DNA of 64,000 nt. It comes from Paracidovorax wautersii (GTDB lineage Bacteria; Pseudomonadota; Gammaproteobacteria; Burkholderiales; Burkholderiaceae_C). The DNA is taken from positions 153,421 to 217,420 of the forward strand of contig NZ_FONX01000008.1 of the NCBI RefSeq assembly GCF_900113035.1, read 5' to 3'. The notes beneath the pieces were generated by a model, which saw only the letters and a list, made by a program, of their open reading frames with translations, had not been told where the DNA came from and did no database searches. This document shows, piece after piece, positions 27,828 to 35,830 of this stretch; the stretch's first letter is position 1; the number at the start of each line of letters is the position of its first letter. The position numbers were made by a program, and so were the translations under genes.

Positions 27828-28406
27828 TTACCGCCTGCGCTGCGCCCGGTGCCACACCGGCACCAGCCACAGCGCCTGCACCGCCGCATAGCCCGCGAGC
27901 GCGAAGGCCAGCGCCAGCAGCGGCAGGCCCACGGCCAGCGGCGCGCCCAGCGCCTGTATCCACGTCGCCACCGCCTCCACGCCGCCCGAGGCGGACCAGC
28001 CCTCCCAAGCCGGCAGCCGCTGCTCGCCCGGCAGCACCCAGGCGCCCACCTGGAAGGCCAGCGCATAGAGCGGCAGCGTGGTGAGGGGGTTGGTGTAGAG
28101 CGTGGCCGCCGCGCCCGCCACCGCGTTGCCGCGCAGCGCGGCGCAGGCCGCCACCGTGGCGGGCACCTGCAGGGGCCCGGGGATCAGCCCGCAGAAGAGC
28201 CCGGCGGCCGTGCCCCGCGCCAGGGCCTCGCGCCGCAGGCACAGCAGCTGGCGCCGCTCCAGCCAGGGGCGCAGCCGCGCGAGAAAGGGGCGCTCCATGA
28301 GCGCGCGGGTGGCGGGCTCCTGCCGGCGCAGCCAGCGGCGCACGCCGGTCATCGCACGGGCCAGCGGCTGCGCCAGCCAGCCGGCCAGCGCCCAGCCGGC
28401 GCTCAC
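27828..28406 (-). CDS. DUF2062 domain membrane protein
   Basis: A 192-residue protein matching the DUF2062 family (GTAAGLFCGLIPGPLQVPAT, then NAVAGAAATLYTNPLTTLPLYA). About three hydrophobic helices are visible, with a basic N-terminal region. Its function is unknown; the family is widespread in proteobacteria and sometimes fused to glycosyltransferases. The GTG start at 28406 overlaps the stop of a 54-residue gene (GTGA), so translation is coupled to it. It is the last gene of a likely operon with that small gene and the TerC-family gene. Confidence 0.8.
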   Translation of the reverse strand: MSAGWALAGWLAQPLARAMTGVRRWLRRQEPATRALMERPFLARLRPWLERRQLLCLRREALARGTAAGLFCGLIPGPLQVPATVAACAALRGNAVAGAAATLYTNPLTTLPLYALAFQVGAWVLPGEQRLPAWEGWSASGGVEAVATWIQALGAPLAVGLPLLALAFALAGYAAVQALWLVPVWHRAQRRR

Positions 28407-28567
28407 AGCGCCACCGCCACGGCGGTGGCCGTGCCCCAGGCCCCGGTCAGGGCCGCGAGCAGGCGCACGTCGCTGCGCTCGTTGCCGCCGCGCCAGCTCA
28501 GCCAGGTGGTGAGCGCGAACGCGGCCAGCATGGTGGCCATCACGGCCTCGAACATCGTCAGATCCAT
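28403..28567 (-). CDS. Small membrane protein, 54 residues
   Basis: A 54-residue reading frame (starts MDLTMFEAVMATMLAAF, ends TATAVAVAL). It has an AAAGGA Shine-Dalgarno eight bases before the ATG and a GTGA overlap with the DUF2062 gene, both good signs of real translation. Two hydrophobic stretches (residues 5-24 and 36-54) flank a charged loop WRGGNERSD, which predicts a small two-helix inner-membrane protein. I do not recognise the family. It starts 35 bases after the TerC-family stop. Confidence 0.65.
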   Translation of the reverse strand: MDLTMFEAVMATMLAAFALTTWLSWRGGNERSDVRLLAALTGAWGTATAVAVAL

Positions 28568-28602
28568 GGCATCGGTCCTTTCAGGCTACCAGCAGTGGGG
28601 GC

Positions 28603-29610
28603 TCAGGCGCCCTTGCCCGGCAGGGCCGGAGGCGTGCCGTTGCCGCCTTCGCCGCCGCCGTCCTTGCCGCGCGAGGTCCAGAGCGAAGCCACGATGGAGC
28701 CGGCGATCAGCGCACCCGTCACCAGCAGCGCATAGCCGATCGGGATCTTGTAGAGGTCGATCAGCAGCATCTTCGCGCCGATGAACACCAGCACCATCGC
28801 CAGGCCGTAGGCCAGCAGGTGGAAGCGGTCCGCCAGATCGGCCAGCAGGAAGTACAGCGCGCGCAGGCCCAGGATGGCGAAGATGTTGGCCGTGAGCACA
28901 ATGAACGGGTCGCTGGTGATGGCGAAGATGGCCGGGATGCTGTCCACCGCGAAGATCACGTCCGTCACGCCGATCATGATCAGCACCACGAAGAGCGGGG
29001 TGAAGCGCTTCACGCCATCGACCATGGTGGTCATCTTCTCGCCGTCGAAGTGGTCCGACATGCGGATGCGCTTGCGCAGGAACTTGAGCACCGGGTTGGT
29101 GGAGATGTCCGGCTCCTGGCCTGCGGCGATCCACATCTTCACGCCGGTGATGACCAGGAACGCGCCGAACACGTAGAGCAGCCAGTGGAAGGTGGCCAGC
29201 AGCCAGGCGCCCGCCAGGATCAGCACCGTGCGCAGCACGATGGCGCCGATGATGCCGATGATGAGCGCGCGCTTCTGGTATTCCGCCGGCACGGCGAAGT
29301 AGCTGAAGATCATCAGGAAGACGAAGATGTTGTCCACCGACAGGCTCTTTTCCACGAGGTAGCCGGTGATGAACTGCATCGACACCGTGTTGGCCACCTC
29401 CCGGCCCTGCGAGCCGTCCAGATACCACCACAAGAGGCCCACGAACACGAAGGCCAGCGAGAACCAGAGCACGCTCCACTTGAGCGCCTCCTTCATGGTC
29501 ACCTTGTGCGCACCCTGGCGCTCCATCACCAGCAGGTCGATGGCGATGGCGATCACGACGAACAGGCCGAAGCCGGCCCACATCAGCGGAGTTCCGATGG
29601 TTTCGACCAT
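28603..29610 (-). CDS. TerC family integral membrane protein (Alx-like)
   Basis: A 335-residue protein with about nine helices. The TerC hallmarks are LVEKSLSVDNIFVFLMIF and GVTDVIFAVDSIPAIFAIT, each with an acidic residue inside the membrane. The size and the cytoplasmic charged loop (LRKRIRMSDHFDGEKM) match Alx/YgjT-type members, linked in other bacteria to manganese export and alkaline response. The start at 29610 (MVETIGTPLMW) was chosen over the in-frame start 12 codons upstream because helix 1 begins right after it. The C-terminal tail is Gly-rich. Confidence 0.9.
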   Translation of the reverse strand: MVETIGTPLMWAGFGLFVVIAIAIDLLVMERQGAHKVTMKEALKWSVLWFSLAFVFVGLLWWYLDGSQGREVANTVSMQFITGYLVEKSLSVDNIFVFLMIFSYFAVPAEYQKRALIIGIIGAIVLRTVLILAGAWLLATFHWLLYVFGAFLVITGVKMWIAAGQEPDISTNPVLKFLRKRIRMSDHFDGEKMTTMVDGVKRFTPLFVVLIMIGVTDVIFAVDSIPAIFAITSDPFIVLTANIFAILGLRALYFLLADLADRFHLLAYGLAMVLVFIGAKMLLIDLYKIPIGYALLVTGALIAGSIVASLWTSRGKDGGGEGGNGTPPALPGKGA

Positions 29611-29691
29611 GGCGTCAGCCCTCCTCGCGCCGCAGGGGCGCACCAATGGCTACGGGAAACGGGGCGGCAACGCAGCCGCGCCCGGCCGGCA

Positions 29692-29709
29692 TGGCGCCTT
29701 GCGGCGCCA
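29692..29709 (-). other. GCAA-tetraloop hairpin in 5' region of TerC-family gene
   Basis: On the minus strand TGGCGCC, GCAA, GGCGCCA form a 7-base stem closed by a GNRA tetraloop, about 80 bases upstream of the TerC-family start. It may be part of a structured leader. The known manganese riboswitch (yybP-ykoY) motifs were not recognised around it. Confidence 0.35.
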
Positions 29710-29822
29710 GGGGGAGTCGGGAAGTTGTCGTCATGGCGAAGCGATCCTGTAGGTTCGTCAAAGAAGGAGAAGAAAAAGAGCCGGAAAAAGGCGAGGGACA
29801 CACGAGCCGGCACTGTCGCCCG

Positions 29823-29856
29823 TTACGGCGCGCGAAGAAAGATAGCCGCGCCGTAA
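29823..29856. promoter_or_regulatory. Inverted repeat upstream of NhaR-like regulator
   Basis: TTACGGCGCG (29823-29832) and CGCGCCGTAA (29847-29856) are perfect 10-base arms with a 14-base spacer, ending 48 bases before the LysR-type start codon and facing the divergent TerC-family gene. Spacing and position fit a LysR regulator binding site. A smaller hairpin (TTCGG, TTTTT, CCGAA at 29863-29877) follows. Confidence 0.5.
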
Positions 29857-29904
29857 GATCACTTCGGTTTTTCCGAACTGTTTCGCTTCTTTGTCCTACA
29901 AAAA

Positions 29905-30795
29905 ATGAGCCAGAGCTTCAACTACCGGCATCTCTACTACTTCTGGGTCGTCGCCAAGGAAGGCGGCCTGGCCCGCGCCGCAGAGCGCCTGGACATGGCC
30001 GTGCAGACCATCAGCGCCCAGGTGCGCTCGCTGGAAAAAGACCTGGGCACCGCCCTGCTGCGCGCCGAGGGCCGCAACCTGGTGCTGACCGACGCCGGCG
30101 TGGCCGCCATGCACGAGGCCGACCAGATCTTCGCCCTGGGCGAGCAACTGCCCCACCGCGTGGCCGAAGCCGCCACCGGCCGCATCCTGCGGCTGAACCT
30201 GGGCATTTCGGACGGCATCGCCAAGGTGGCCGTCCACCGCCTGCTCACCCCCGTGCTGGACGCGCCCCACTTGCGTTTGCTGTGCCACGAAGGCGAATTC
30301 CAGCCCCTGCTGGGCGAGTTGGCCCTGCACAAGCTCGACGCCGTGCTGGCCGACCGCCCCGCCCCGCCCAACCCGGCCCTCAAGACCACCAGCCAGCTGC
30401 TGGGCACCAGCCCCCTCGCCTGGTACGCCCCGCCCCAGTGGGCCGAGGCGGCGGCCCGGAACTTCCCCCAGAGCCTCGCCGTCGTGCCCGTGCTGCTACC
30501 GACCGAACACGCCGCCGCCCGCGCCCGCATCGACCACTGGCTGGAACGCGAACGCATCCGCCCGCGCATCGCGGGTGAATTCGAGGACAGCGCCCTGCTC
30601 GCCACGTTCGCGAGCACGGGCATGGGCGTGATGCCCGCGCCGGAGTCGATGGGCGAGCATCTGGCGCGCACGCATGGGCTGGTGGCGGTGGGCGTGACCG
30701 CGGATGTGCAGGAGCAGTTTCACCTGATCTTCAGCGCGAGGAAGGTGATGCATCCGTTGGTGGTGAGGTTGGTGGAGGGGCGGGGGTTGGATTGA
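29905..30795 (+). CDS. LysR family regulator, NhaR-like
   Basis: A 296-residue regulator. The winged helix begins FNYRHLYYFWVVAKEGGLA and includes VQTISAQVRSLEKDLGTALL; the start FNYxHLYYFWxVxKEG is typical of NhaR, the activator of the Na+/H+ antiporter gene nhaA that responds to sodium and alkaline pH. The C-terminal half is a substrate-binding-like effector domain. No nhaA is in the window; the divergent neighbour is a TerC/Alx-family gene. The regulator may control that gene through the 34-base inverted repeat between them. Confidence 0.85.
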   Translation: MSQSFNYRHLYYFWVVAKEGGLARAAERLDMAVQTISAQVRSLEKDLGTALLRAEGRNLVLTDAGVAAMHEADQIFALGEQLPHRVAEAATGRILRLNLGISDGIAKVAVHRLLTPVLDAPHLRLLCHEGEFQPLLGELALHKLDAVLADRPAPPNPALKTTSQLLGTSPLAWYAPPQWAEAAARNFPQSLAVVPVLLPTEHAAARARIDHWLERERIRPRIAGEFEDSALLATFASTGMGVMPAPESMGEHLARTHGLVAVGVTADVQEQFHLIFSARKVMHPLVVRLVEGRGLD

Positions 30796-31038
30796 AGGGT
30801 TGGCCTGGAATTGGTTTGTGGTGAATGACTGCAGAAGGCTGATATCGGTCGTTCGCCATGAACACGCCGAACGACTGCCTAATCTGGGACCCGACATTTG
30901 CAACCACCAATTTTTTTACCGCTTCACATGCCTTCGCCCGGCCGCGGAAGGCGCAGGAGCGAATGATCTTGGGTGCCGGCTGTAGACAGGCGCACCAAGT
31001 CGCCGAAAATCACCCGACTCCAGCGTCGCTCTGTTTTC

Positions 31039-32712
31039 CTATTGTTCTTTGTACACAAACGGCGCCGCATAGCCAAAGTATTCATTTTGAACTGTGCGTT
31101 GCACATCCCATCGCCTAGCTGCCGCAGGGCGATCCCGTTGATCTGCATAGGTAAGGATCAAGCGCCTCTTGGCGCGAGAAACCCCGACGAAATAGGTACA
31201 TCGGCTTTCATCCTGATCGCCAAAGAAGATTTCGTTTTCGACAGCCATGATGATGACCGAATCGAACTCAAGCCCCTTACTCTTATGGATGGTCAGGATT
31301 CGTACGGCTTGATCGTCTGAGAATCGCGCAAGAGCCTTGGGCAAGTCAGGCTCCATCTTTAGCAGCTCCTCGATTCTGGCCTTGGTATCACGAACCACCT
31401 CTTTCAACCGATCGAGCGACTCGTAATCCGGGGAAAGCGACATCAGTGTTTGGATGCTGACTTGCTTCAGGAATGCCTGAACCAACTTCCACCAGCCGGA
31501 GAATGGCTCATCAACAAGCTCGGCGATGGCTGTCTCTTTCCGCTGCTGCTTGACGAGCCGATCAAGGTTCTTGCGCGCGTTTGATTGAATCTCTTCATCA
31601 GCAAAAGGGATCAGCTGATTCATGAGCCGAATCCAGGCTTTGGGCTCGCGCTGACCATAGAGGCAGGAGAGATAGTCCACAATCAAACGTGCAGCCGGCT
31701 CGACCGTGATGTCCTGCATCTGCTGCTCGTTGCGGAAGGGTATGCCACGCGCCTCAAGTGCTGCCATTAAATGATCGGCGTACAGGTCGAGCTGATTCCG
31801 AATCAGGACCGCAATTTCCGCGGGTGGCAGCTGCTCGGTCTTTATCCAGCCTTCAATCAAACCTGCGAGGTAGTCAGCCTCCTGACGACTATCTTCGAAG
31901 CGCCAAGCAAATATCTCGCCTTCGTCGCCGGCAAGCTGCTCATCAGGCATGACCGATGAGGGGTCAAGCTTGCGAATGATCTCGTTCTGCAGGCGGAGCA
32001 GTCGCGGCTTTGAGCGAAAGTTGCGGTACATATTGAGTGGAGTGGCATCAAAGTCGGCAACAAAAGCCTGAAAAATTCCATTCATGGCCCCAGCCCAGCC
32101 CATGATTTTCTGTTTGGTGTCGCCCACGGCAGTCAAGCGAATGTTCGTACCTTGAAAGGCGAGCTTGAGCAACTCGTACTGCAAGTTAGTGCAGTCCTGG
32201 AACTCGTCGAGGAAGACGTCGCCGTAGGTTTGCCGAATGGCGTTTCTCGCGAATGCAGACTGTCGCAGAATCTGAATCGCAAACGGCACCAGATCAGAAA
32301 ACTCGATCAAGGTCCGTGAAGGGCCAAGCTTTCGATCTGCAATTTTGTACCCAACATCCAGCGCATACACCCCCGTCAGCACCGGACGGAAACGATCAAT
32401 GATGCGCTTGGCAAATGCGTGAAAGGTATAGCTATCAAACCGGGAGGCAAGCGCGGAACCACAGCGCCGCTTGACCCGCTCTTTCAGGTTGCTACTGGCG
32501 TCAACCTTGAACGAAATGGCCAGAATCCGTTTTGGATAACGACAGGTCCCCGTGCGTAGCAGGAAGTCCGCTCGCTGCGCAAGCATTTCGGTCTTTCCCG
32601 CTCCTGGGCCCGCTGTCAAAGCGAGGCTGCGCGCCTGCTCCTTGGCTGCTAGAAGTGCGTTCGGTTCAAGGGTCAGCCCATCTGCAGGCTTCCAGGCATC
32701 GACCGCAATCAC
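31039..32712 (-). CDS. UvrD-like helicase of a Gabija-like defence system (GajB-like)
   Basis: A 557-residue superfamily 1 helicase. Motifs: Walker A GPGAGKTEM (Lys40), Walker B/motif II VFLDEFQDCT (Asp169, Glu170), motif III VGDTKQKIMGWAGAM, motif IV-like NMYRNFRSKP, motif V LTIHKSKGLEFDSVI and motif VI VGVSRAKRRLILT. It is shorter than Rep or UvrD and has reduced accessory subdomains, as in GajB. The GTG start overlaps the stop of the OLD-nuclease gene by four bases. Known Gabija systems pair exactly these two proteins, the helicase-like partner sensing or using DNA ends exposed by phage. The sequence is more A/T-rich than flanking genes. Confidence 0.82.
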   Translation of the reverse strand: MIAVDAWKPADGLTLEPNALLAAKEQARSLALTAGPGAGKTEMLAQRADFLLRTGTCRYPKRILAISFKVDASSNLKERVKRRCGSALASRFDSYTFHAFAKRIIDRFRPVLTGVYALDVGYKIADRKLGPSRTLIEFSDLVPFAIQILRQSAFARNAIRQTYGDVFLDEFQDCTNLQYELLKLAFQGTNIRLTAVGDTKQKIMGWAGAMNGIFQAFVADFDATPLNMYRNFRSKPRLLRLQNEIIRKLDPSSVMPDEQLAGDEGEIFAWRFEDSRQEADYLAGLIEGWIKTEQLPPAEIAVLIRNQLDLYADHLMAALEARGIPFRNEQQMQDITVEPAARLIVDYLSCLYGQREPKAWIRLMNQLIPFADEEIQSNARKNLDRLVKQQRKETAIAELVDEPFSGWWKLVQAFLKQVSIQTLMSLSPDYESLDRLKEVVRDTKARIEELLKMEPDLPKALARFSDDQAVRILTIHKSKGLEFDSVIIMAVENEIFFGDQDESRCTYFVGVSRAKRRLILTYADQRDRPAAARRWDVQRTVQNEYFGYAAPFVYKEQ

Positions 32713-34613
32713 TCAGGCAACTCCGCGAGTTTGGTGATGACCGCATCAGCCAGTCTGCTCAACGATGCAGGCATATCTGCCAGCAGCTCTTCATCTGTCA
32801 GCTGAGCCAGTGCGTCAATATGGGCGGCGGGTTTGCTACCAAGTTTGAAGCGCTGATGGTAAGTATTGAATAGCTGCTGTTCGTCTTTGCTGTACTGGCT
32901 TGCGTCGTCGTGGCTCTTTCCTAAGACGGCTTTGATCGTGGACTCCTCGGGGTCTTCCCTCACTACGCTATACGCAGTTGGGTAGGCGAGCAACATTGCG
33001 AAGTCGAGATCCATGGGGTATGAGAAGTACACAGCTCGATCCTCAAGCAAATCGCGATAGTGTTCGTAGTTTCGGACTTTCTGGGTGGCATCATTCCAAT
33101 TGGGAATGCCATGATCGGCGGGCAGAACCTTACTGGGCTCATGAACAGCCAACTGGTCATTGACGTACTTGATTCGTCCCCAGCCTGCGGCATAACGAGC
33201 GACATCCAGATCAAGGAGTGTCAGATATGGGATCTGCAAAGCCGACAACAGGCGCCAGAAGTGATTGACGTGCCTGCCTCCAAGCGGGGCAATCGTGACA
33301 GCGGACTCATCAACCGGCGCTCCTTTGACCTGTAGCAGTCGTGGCAACACTATTTCTTCGCTATCGCCCTCTCCAAGAATTACAAGCCGCGAGAAATAGA
33401 CTTCTGGAAAGGCTTGCACTGCCTCGCGCACAAACTTGTGAGCCTCATCAGTTGCATCTGGCAGCTGGATATGCGTAACGCGCGCTGTTCGCTCCTGGGT
33501 CAGCCGCAGATAGCGGATACGTTCCGGAGCGACTCGCCGCAGCATCGACGGCGAGTGAGTTGCAATCAGTGCTTGCGCGTCACCATCACCGGTCATCGCG
33601 TTGAGCGCGTTGACGATCCGTCCAAGGTAGTGGGGCGAAAGGCTGTTTTCTGGCTCTTCGACCGCCACCACCGTAAACACGGGCGGGCGCAGCTTGTCTG
33701 CGTCGAAAGAATCGTCTTCTGCAGCGAGGACCGCACGACCGATGGCTTGCGAGGACAGCACGAGCGAGAGATAAAGCATCGACTTCTGACCATCGCTCAG
33801 TCGCGAGAAGTCGACCAACTGCTCATCGTGGCCCGGCGAGAATGACACCGACAGGTGCCGCAGCAAGGCTTCAATCTCAGACGCAACAAATGTTAACTTG
33901 GGGTCGGCAAAGAAGCTTCCCTTATGCAAAGCGCTCCATGCCGACTTCAAGCTTGTGCTGAACGCATTGATTGATGGATTGGCCGCCAAGCTGCCGCTGA
34001 TTTGGTCAGTCAGACCCTTGATGACCGTTCGCTCTGCATCCCAGTTCACTGCACGCAGCATGCGTCCCAGCAGGGCATTGGCGCCATAGGCAATGTGATC
34101 TGCGGGATCACGGCGTGCGGGCAGATAGTGAACGTGGATATGGTTGCGTTCAGATCGGGGAACTTGAGAAGTGGTCAGTGGCGAGCTATCTGCATTGATG
34201 TCCAGCACATAGACCATGTTTTCTTCTATGTCCCCATCCAAGTCCATTGTGGCGGTGAGGCGGAAACGCACACGCGGCGCGCCATCGACTTCGTCAAGGC
34301 GCATGTGGCCGAAATGAGGGGCTACTGTGCTGTTGTTGTCGTCGTCGCCAAGTTCCGGGAACAGAAAGTCAGCCTCGATCCATAGCTGACGCTCAGCAGG
34401 CGATGCCACCTCGTTAAATGGGACATGAAAGTCCGAGCGCAAGATCCGGCGCAGTGATGGATCAAAGGCAAACAGACGGCACAGGGCTTGGAGTGCTGCT
34501 GTCTTGCCTGAGCCGTTAGGGCCGATGAGGTAAGTAATCTCCTCCAGCCGAATGTCGGTGGGCGCCGCTCCGAATGATTGGAAATTCGATAGCCGGATCG
34601 TTTGAAGCTTCAT
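32709..34613 (-). CDS. OLD-family ATP-dependent nuclease (GajA-like)
   Basis: A 634-residue protein with an N-terminal SMC/ABC-type ATPase and a C-terminal TOPRIM nuclease. ATPase motifs: Walker A GPNGSGKT (residues 31-38), signature-like LSDGQKS, Walker B VVAVEEPENSLSP and ATHSP (H-loop). TOPRIM motifs: LVILGEGDSEE (Glu415, Glu419) and LLDLDVARY (Asp468, Asp470). This is the class 2 OLD arrangement. With the coupled helicase gene it matches Gabija anti-phage defence, in which GajA nicks DNA when nucleotides are depleted. A clear AGGGGAG Shine-Dalgarno lies about 8 bases before the ATG at 34613. Confidence 0.85.
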   Translation of the reverse strand: MKLQTIRLSNFQSFGAAPTDIRLEEITYLIGPNGSGKTAALQALCRLFAFDPSLRRILRSDFHVPFNEVASPAERQLWIEADFLFPELGDDDNNSTVAPHFGHMRLDEVDGAPRVRFRLTATMDLDGDIEENMVYVLDINADSSPLTTSQVPRSERNHIHVHYLPARRDPADHIAYGANALLGRMLRAVNWDAERTVIKGLTDQISGSLAANPSINAFSTSLKSAWSALHKGSFFADPKLTFVASEIEALLRHLSVSFSPGHDEQLVDFSRLSDGQKSMLYLSLVLSSQAIGRAVLAAEDDSFDADKLRPPVFTVVAVEEPENSLSPHYLGRIVNALNAMTGDGDAQALIATHSPSMLRRVAPERIRYLRLTQERTARVTHIQLPDATDEAHKFVREAVQAFPEVYFSRLVILGEGDSEEIVLPRLLQVKGAPVDESAVTIAPLGGRHVNHFWRLLSALQIPYLTLLDLDVARYAAGWGRIKYVNDQLAVHEPSKVLPADHGIPNWNDATQKVRNYEHYRDLLEDRAVYFSYPMDLDFAMLLAYPTAYSVVREDPEESTIKAVLGKSHDDASQYSKDEQQLFNTYHQRFKLGSKPAAHIDALAQLTDEELLADMPASLSRLADAVITKLAELPE

Positions 34614-34797
34614 TGAATGTTCTCCCCTGAGTTTGTCATTATGGGAAGTGAGCGGCCAGTCCCCGCCAAATACCGGTCGTTTGGCCGAAAGCCCCGACCG
34701 ACAACAACCGCTACGAAGCAGCCATTGAGTCACCCCAGCCGAAAAAGAAATAGTAAGCGAAGCCAGCACAATATCGCCTACATAACAGGAGGGAATC

Positions 34798-35733
34798 ATG
34801 ACAAGACGCAAGAAATCCAGTCCATTGGACGACATCCTGGATCTACTCGCCATGCTCCCCTGGTGGGTCTGCCTGGCGCTCGCAGCGTTGAGCTATATGG
34901 TCTTGCACCGATTTGCCGCGCCCCTTCAGGCGGCAGACTTTCAGGGCCAAGGCGGTGCGTTCGCTGGCGCCATGATGCAAAAGGCTGTGATCCACGGCTT
35001 GGCCTCCGCCGGCCAATACTTGGTTCCTTTGCTCTGCCTCGCCGCAGCAGCCATGTCCGCCTGGCGGAGAAAACACCGGCAATCGCTGCTGGCAGACGTT
35101 GCCCACGCGCCCAATGCCGATGCGCTGGAGGGCATCAGTTGGCGGGAATTCGAGTTGCTGGTGGGTGAGGCGTATCGGCAGCAGGGTTACCGCGTGACCG
35201 AATTGGGCGGCAATGGCGCAGATGGCGGCGTGGATCTGGTACTGCTTAAAGGTGGCGAGAAGTTCTTCGTGCAATGCAAGCAGTGGAGGGCCTACAAGGT
35301 GAGCGTGACCACCGTGCGCGAGCTGTATGGCGTCATGGCGGCCAAGGGCGCGGCGGGTGGCTTCGTCGTCACGTCGGGGCGCTTCACCAACGATGCACAG
35401 GCGTTCGCTCAGGGGCGCAACATCCAGCTGGTCGATGGTCCTCAGCTCTTCGCGATGATTCGGCGCGCGAGGCAGGCCCAAGGCCAAATGACCACCACGG
35501 GGACCGCGACCCGAGAATTCACCAGCTCGGCAGGAGCCCCGCACCACCCGGCCGGCACAGCGGCCCCGCAGCCGACAGCGGCGGCAGCGGCAGCGCCTGG
35601 TCATCAGCCCGAGTGCCCGCGCTGCGGAGCGGCGATGCAGTTGCGCACGGCGCGGCAAGGGGCCCATGCGGGCCGCAGCTTCTGGGGCTGTTCGACCTAT
35701 CCGAAGTGCCGGGGAACACGGGCGGCGGACTAA
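34798..35733 (+). CDS. Membrane-anchored Mrr-type endonuclease with zinc ribbon
   Basis: A 311-residue protein. Two N-terminal hydrophobic helices (about 15-37 and 66-85) are followed by an Mrr-family PD-(D/E)xK nuclease domain (about 110-225). Its catalytic residues are visible in GGVDLVLLKGGEKFFVQCKQ (Asp146, Gln159, Lys161), with GADGG before and RFTNDAQAFAQGRNIQLVDG after. A disordered Ala/Pro/Thr linker leads to a C-terminal four-cysteine topoisomerase-type zinc ribbon (CPRCGAAM, then FWGCSTYPKCRGTR). A strong AGGAGG precedes the ATG. It is divergent from the Gabija-like pair and shares its accessory neighbourhood. Mrr-family nucleases cut modified DNA; the target here is unknown. Confidence 0.82.
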   Translation: MTRRKKSSPLDDILDLLAMLPWWVCLALAALSYMVLHRFAAPLQAADFQGQGGAFAGAMMQKAVIHGLASAGQYLVPLLCLAAAAMSAWRRKHRQSLLADVAHAPNADALEGISWREFELLVGEAYRQQGYRVTELGGNGADGGVDLVLLKGGEKFFVQCKQWRAYKVSVTTVRELYGVMAAKGAAGGFVVTSGRFTNDAQAFAQGRNIQLVDGPQLFAMIRRARQAQGQMTTTGTATREFTSSAGAPHHPAGTAAPQPTAAAAAAPGHQPECPRCGAAMQLRTARQGAHAGRSFWGCSTYPKCRGTRAAD

Positions 35734-35830
35734 CCCATTAAGAAGCCAGCCCTGGGCTCTGTCGCCGTCCTACGTGCTGGACACTGCCAACAGAAAGGTG
35801 GGCAGTTAACGCCCAGCCCGCCCATCCGGC

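Noticed and set aside
29611..29860. A manganese (yybP-ykoY) riboswitch in front of the TerC-family gene.
   Set aside because: The conserved loop words of that riboswitch could not be found; only an isolated GNRA hairpin is present. A covariance-model search would settle it.
31039..32712. Reading the short SF1 helicase as the housekeeping UvrD or Rep protein.
   Set aside because: It is more than 100 residues too short, is coupled to an OLD nuclease gene and a full Rep is encoded at 49890-51956.
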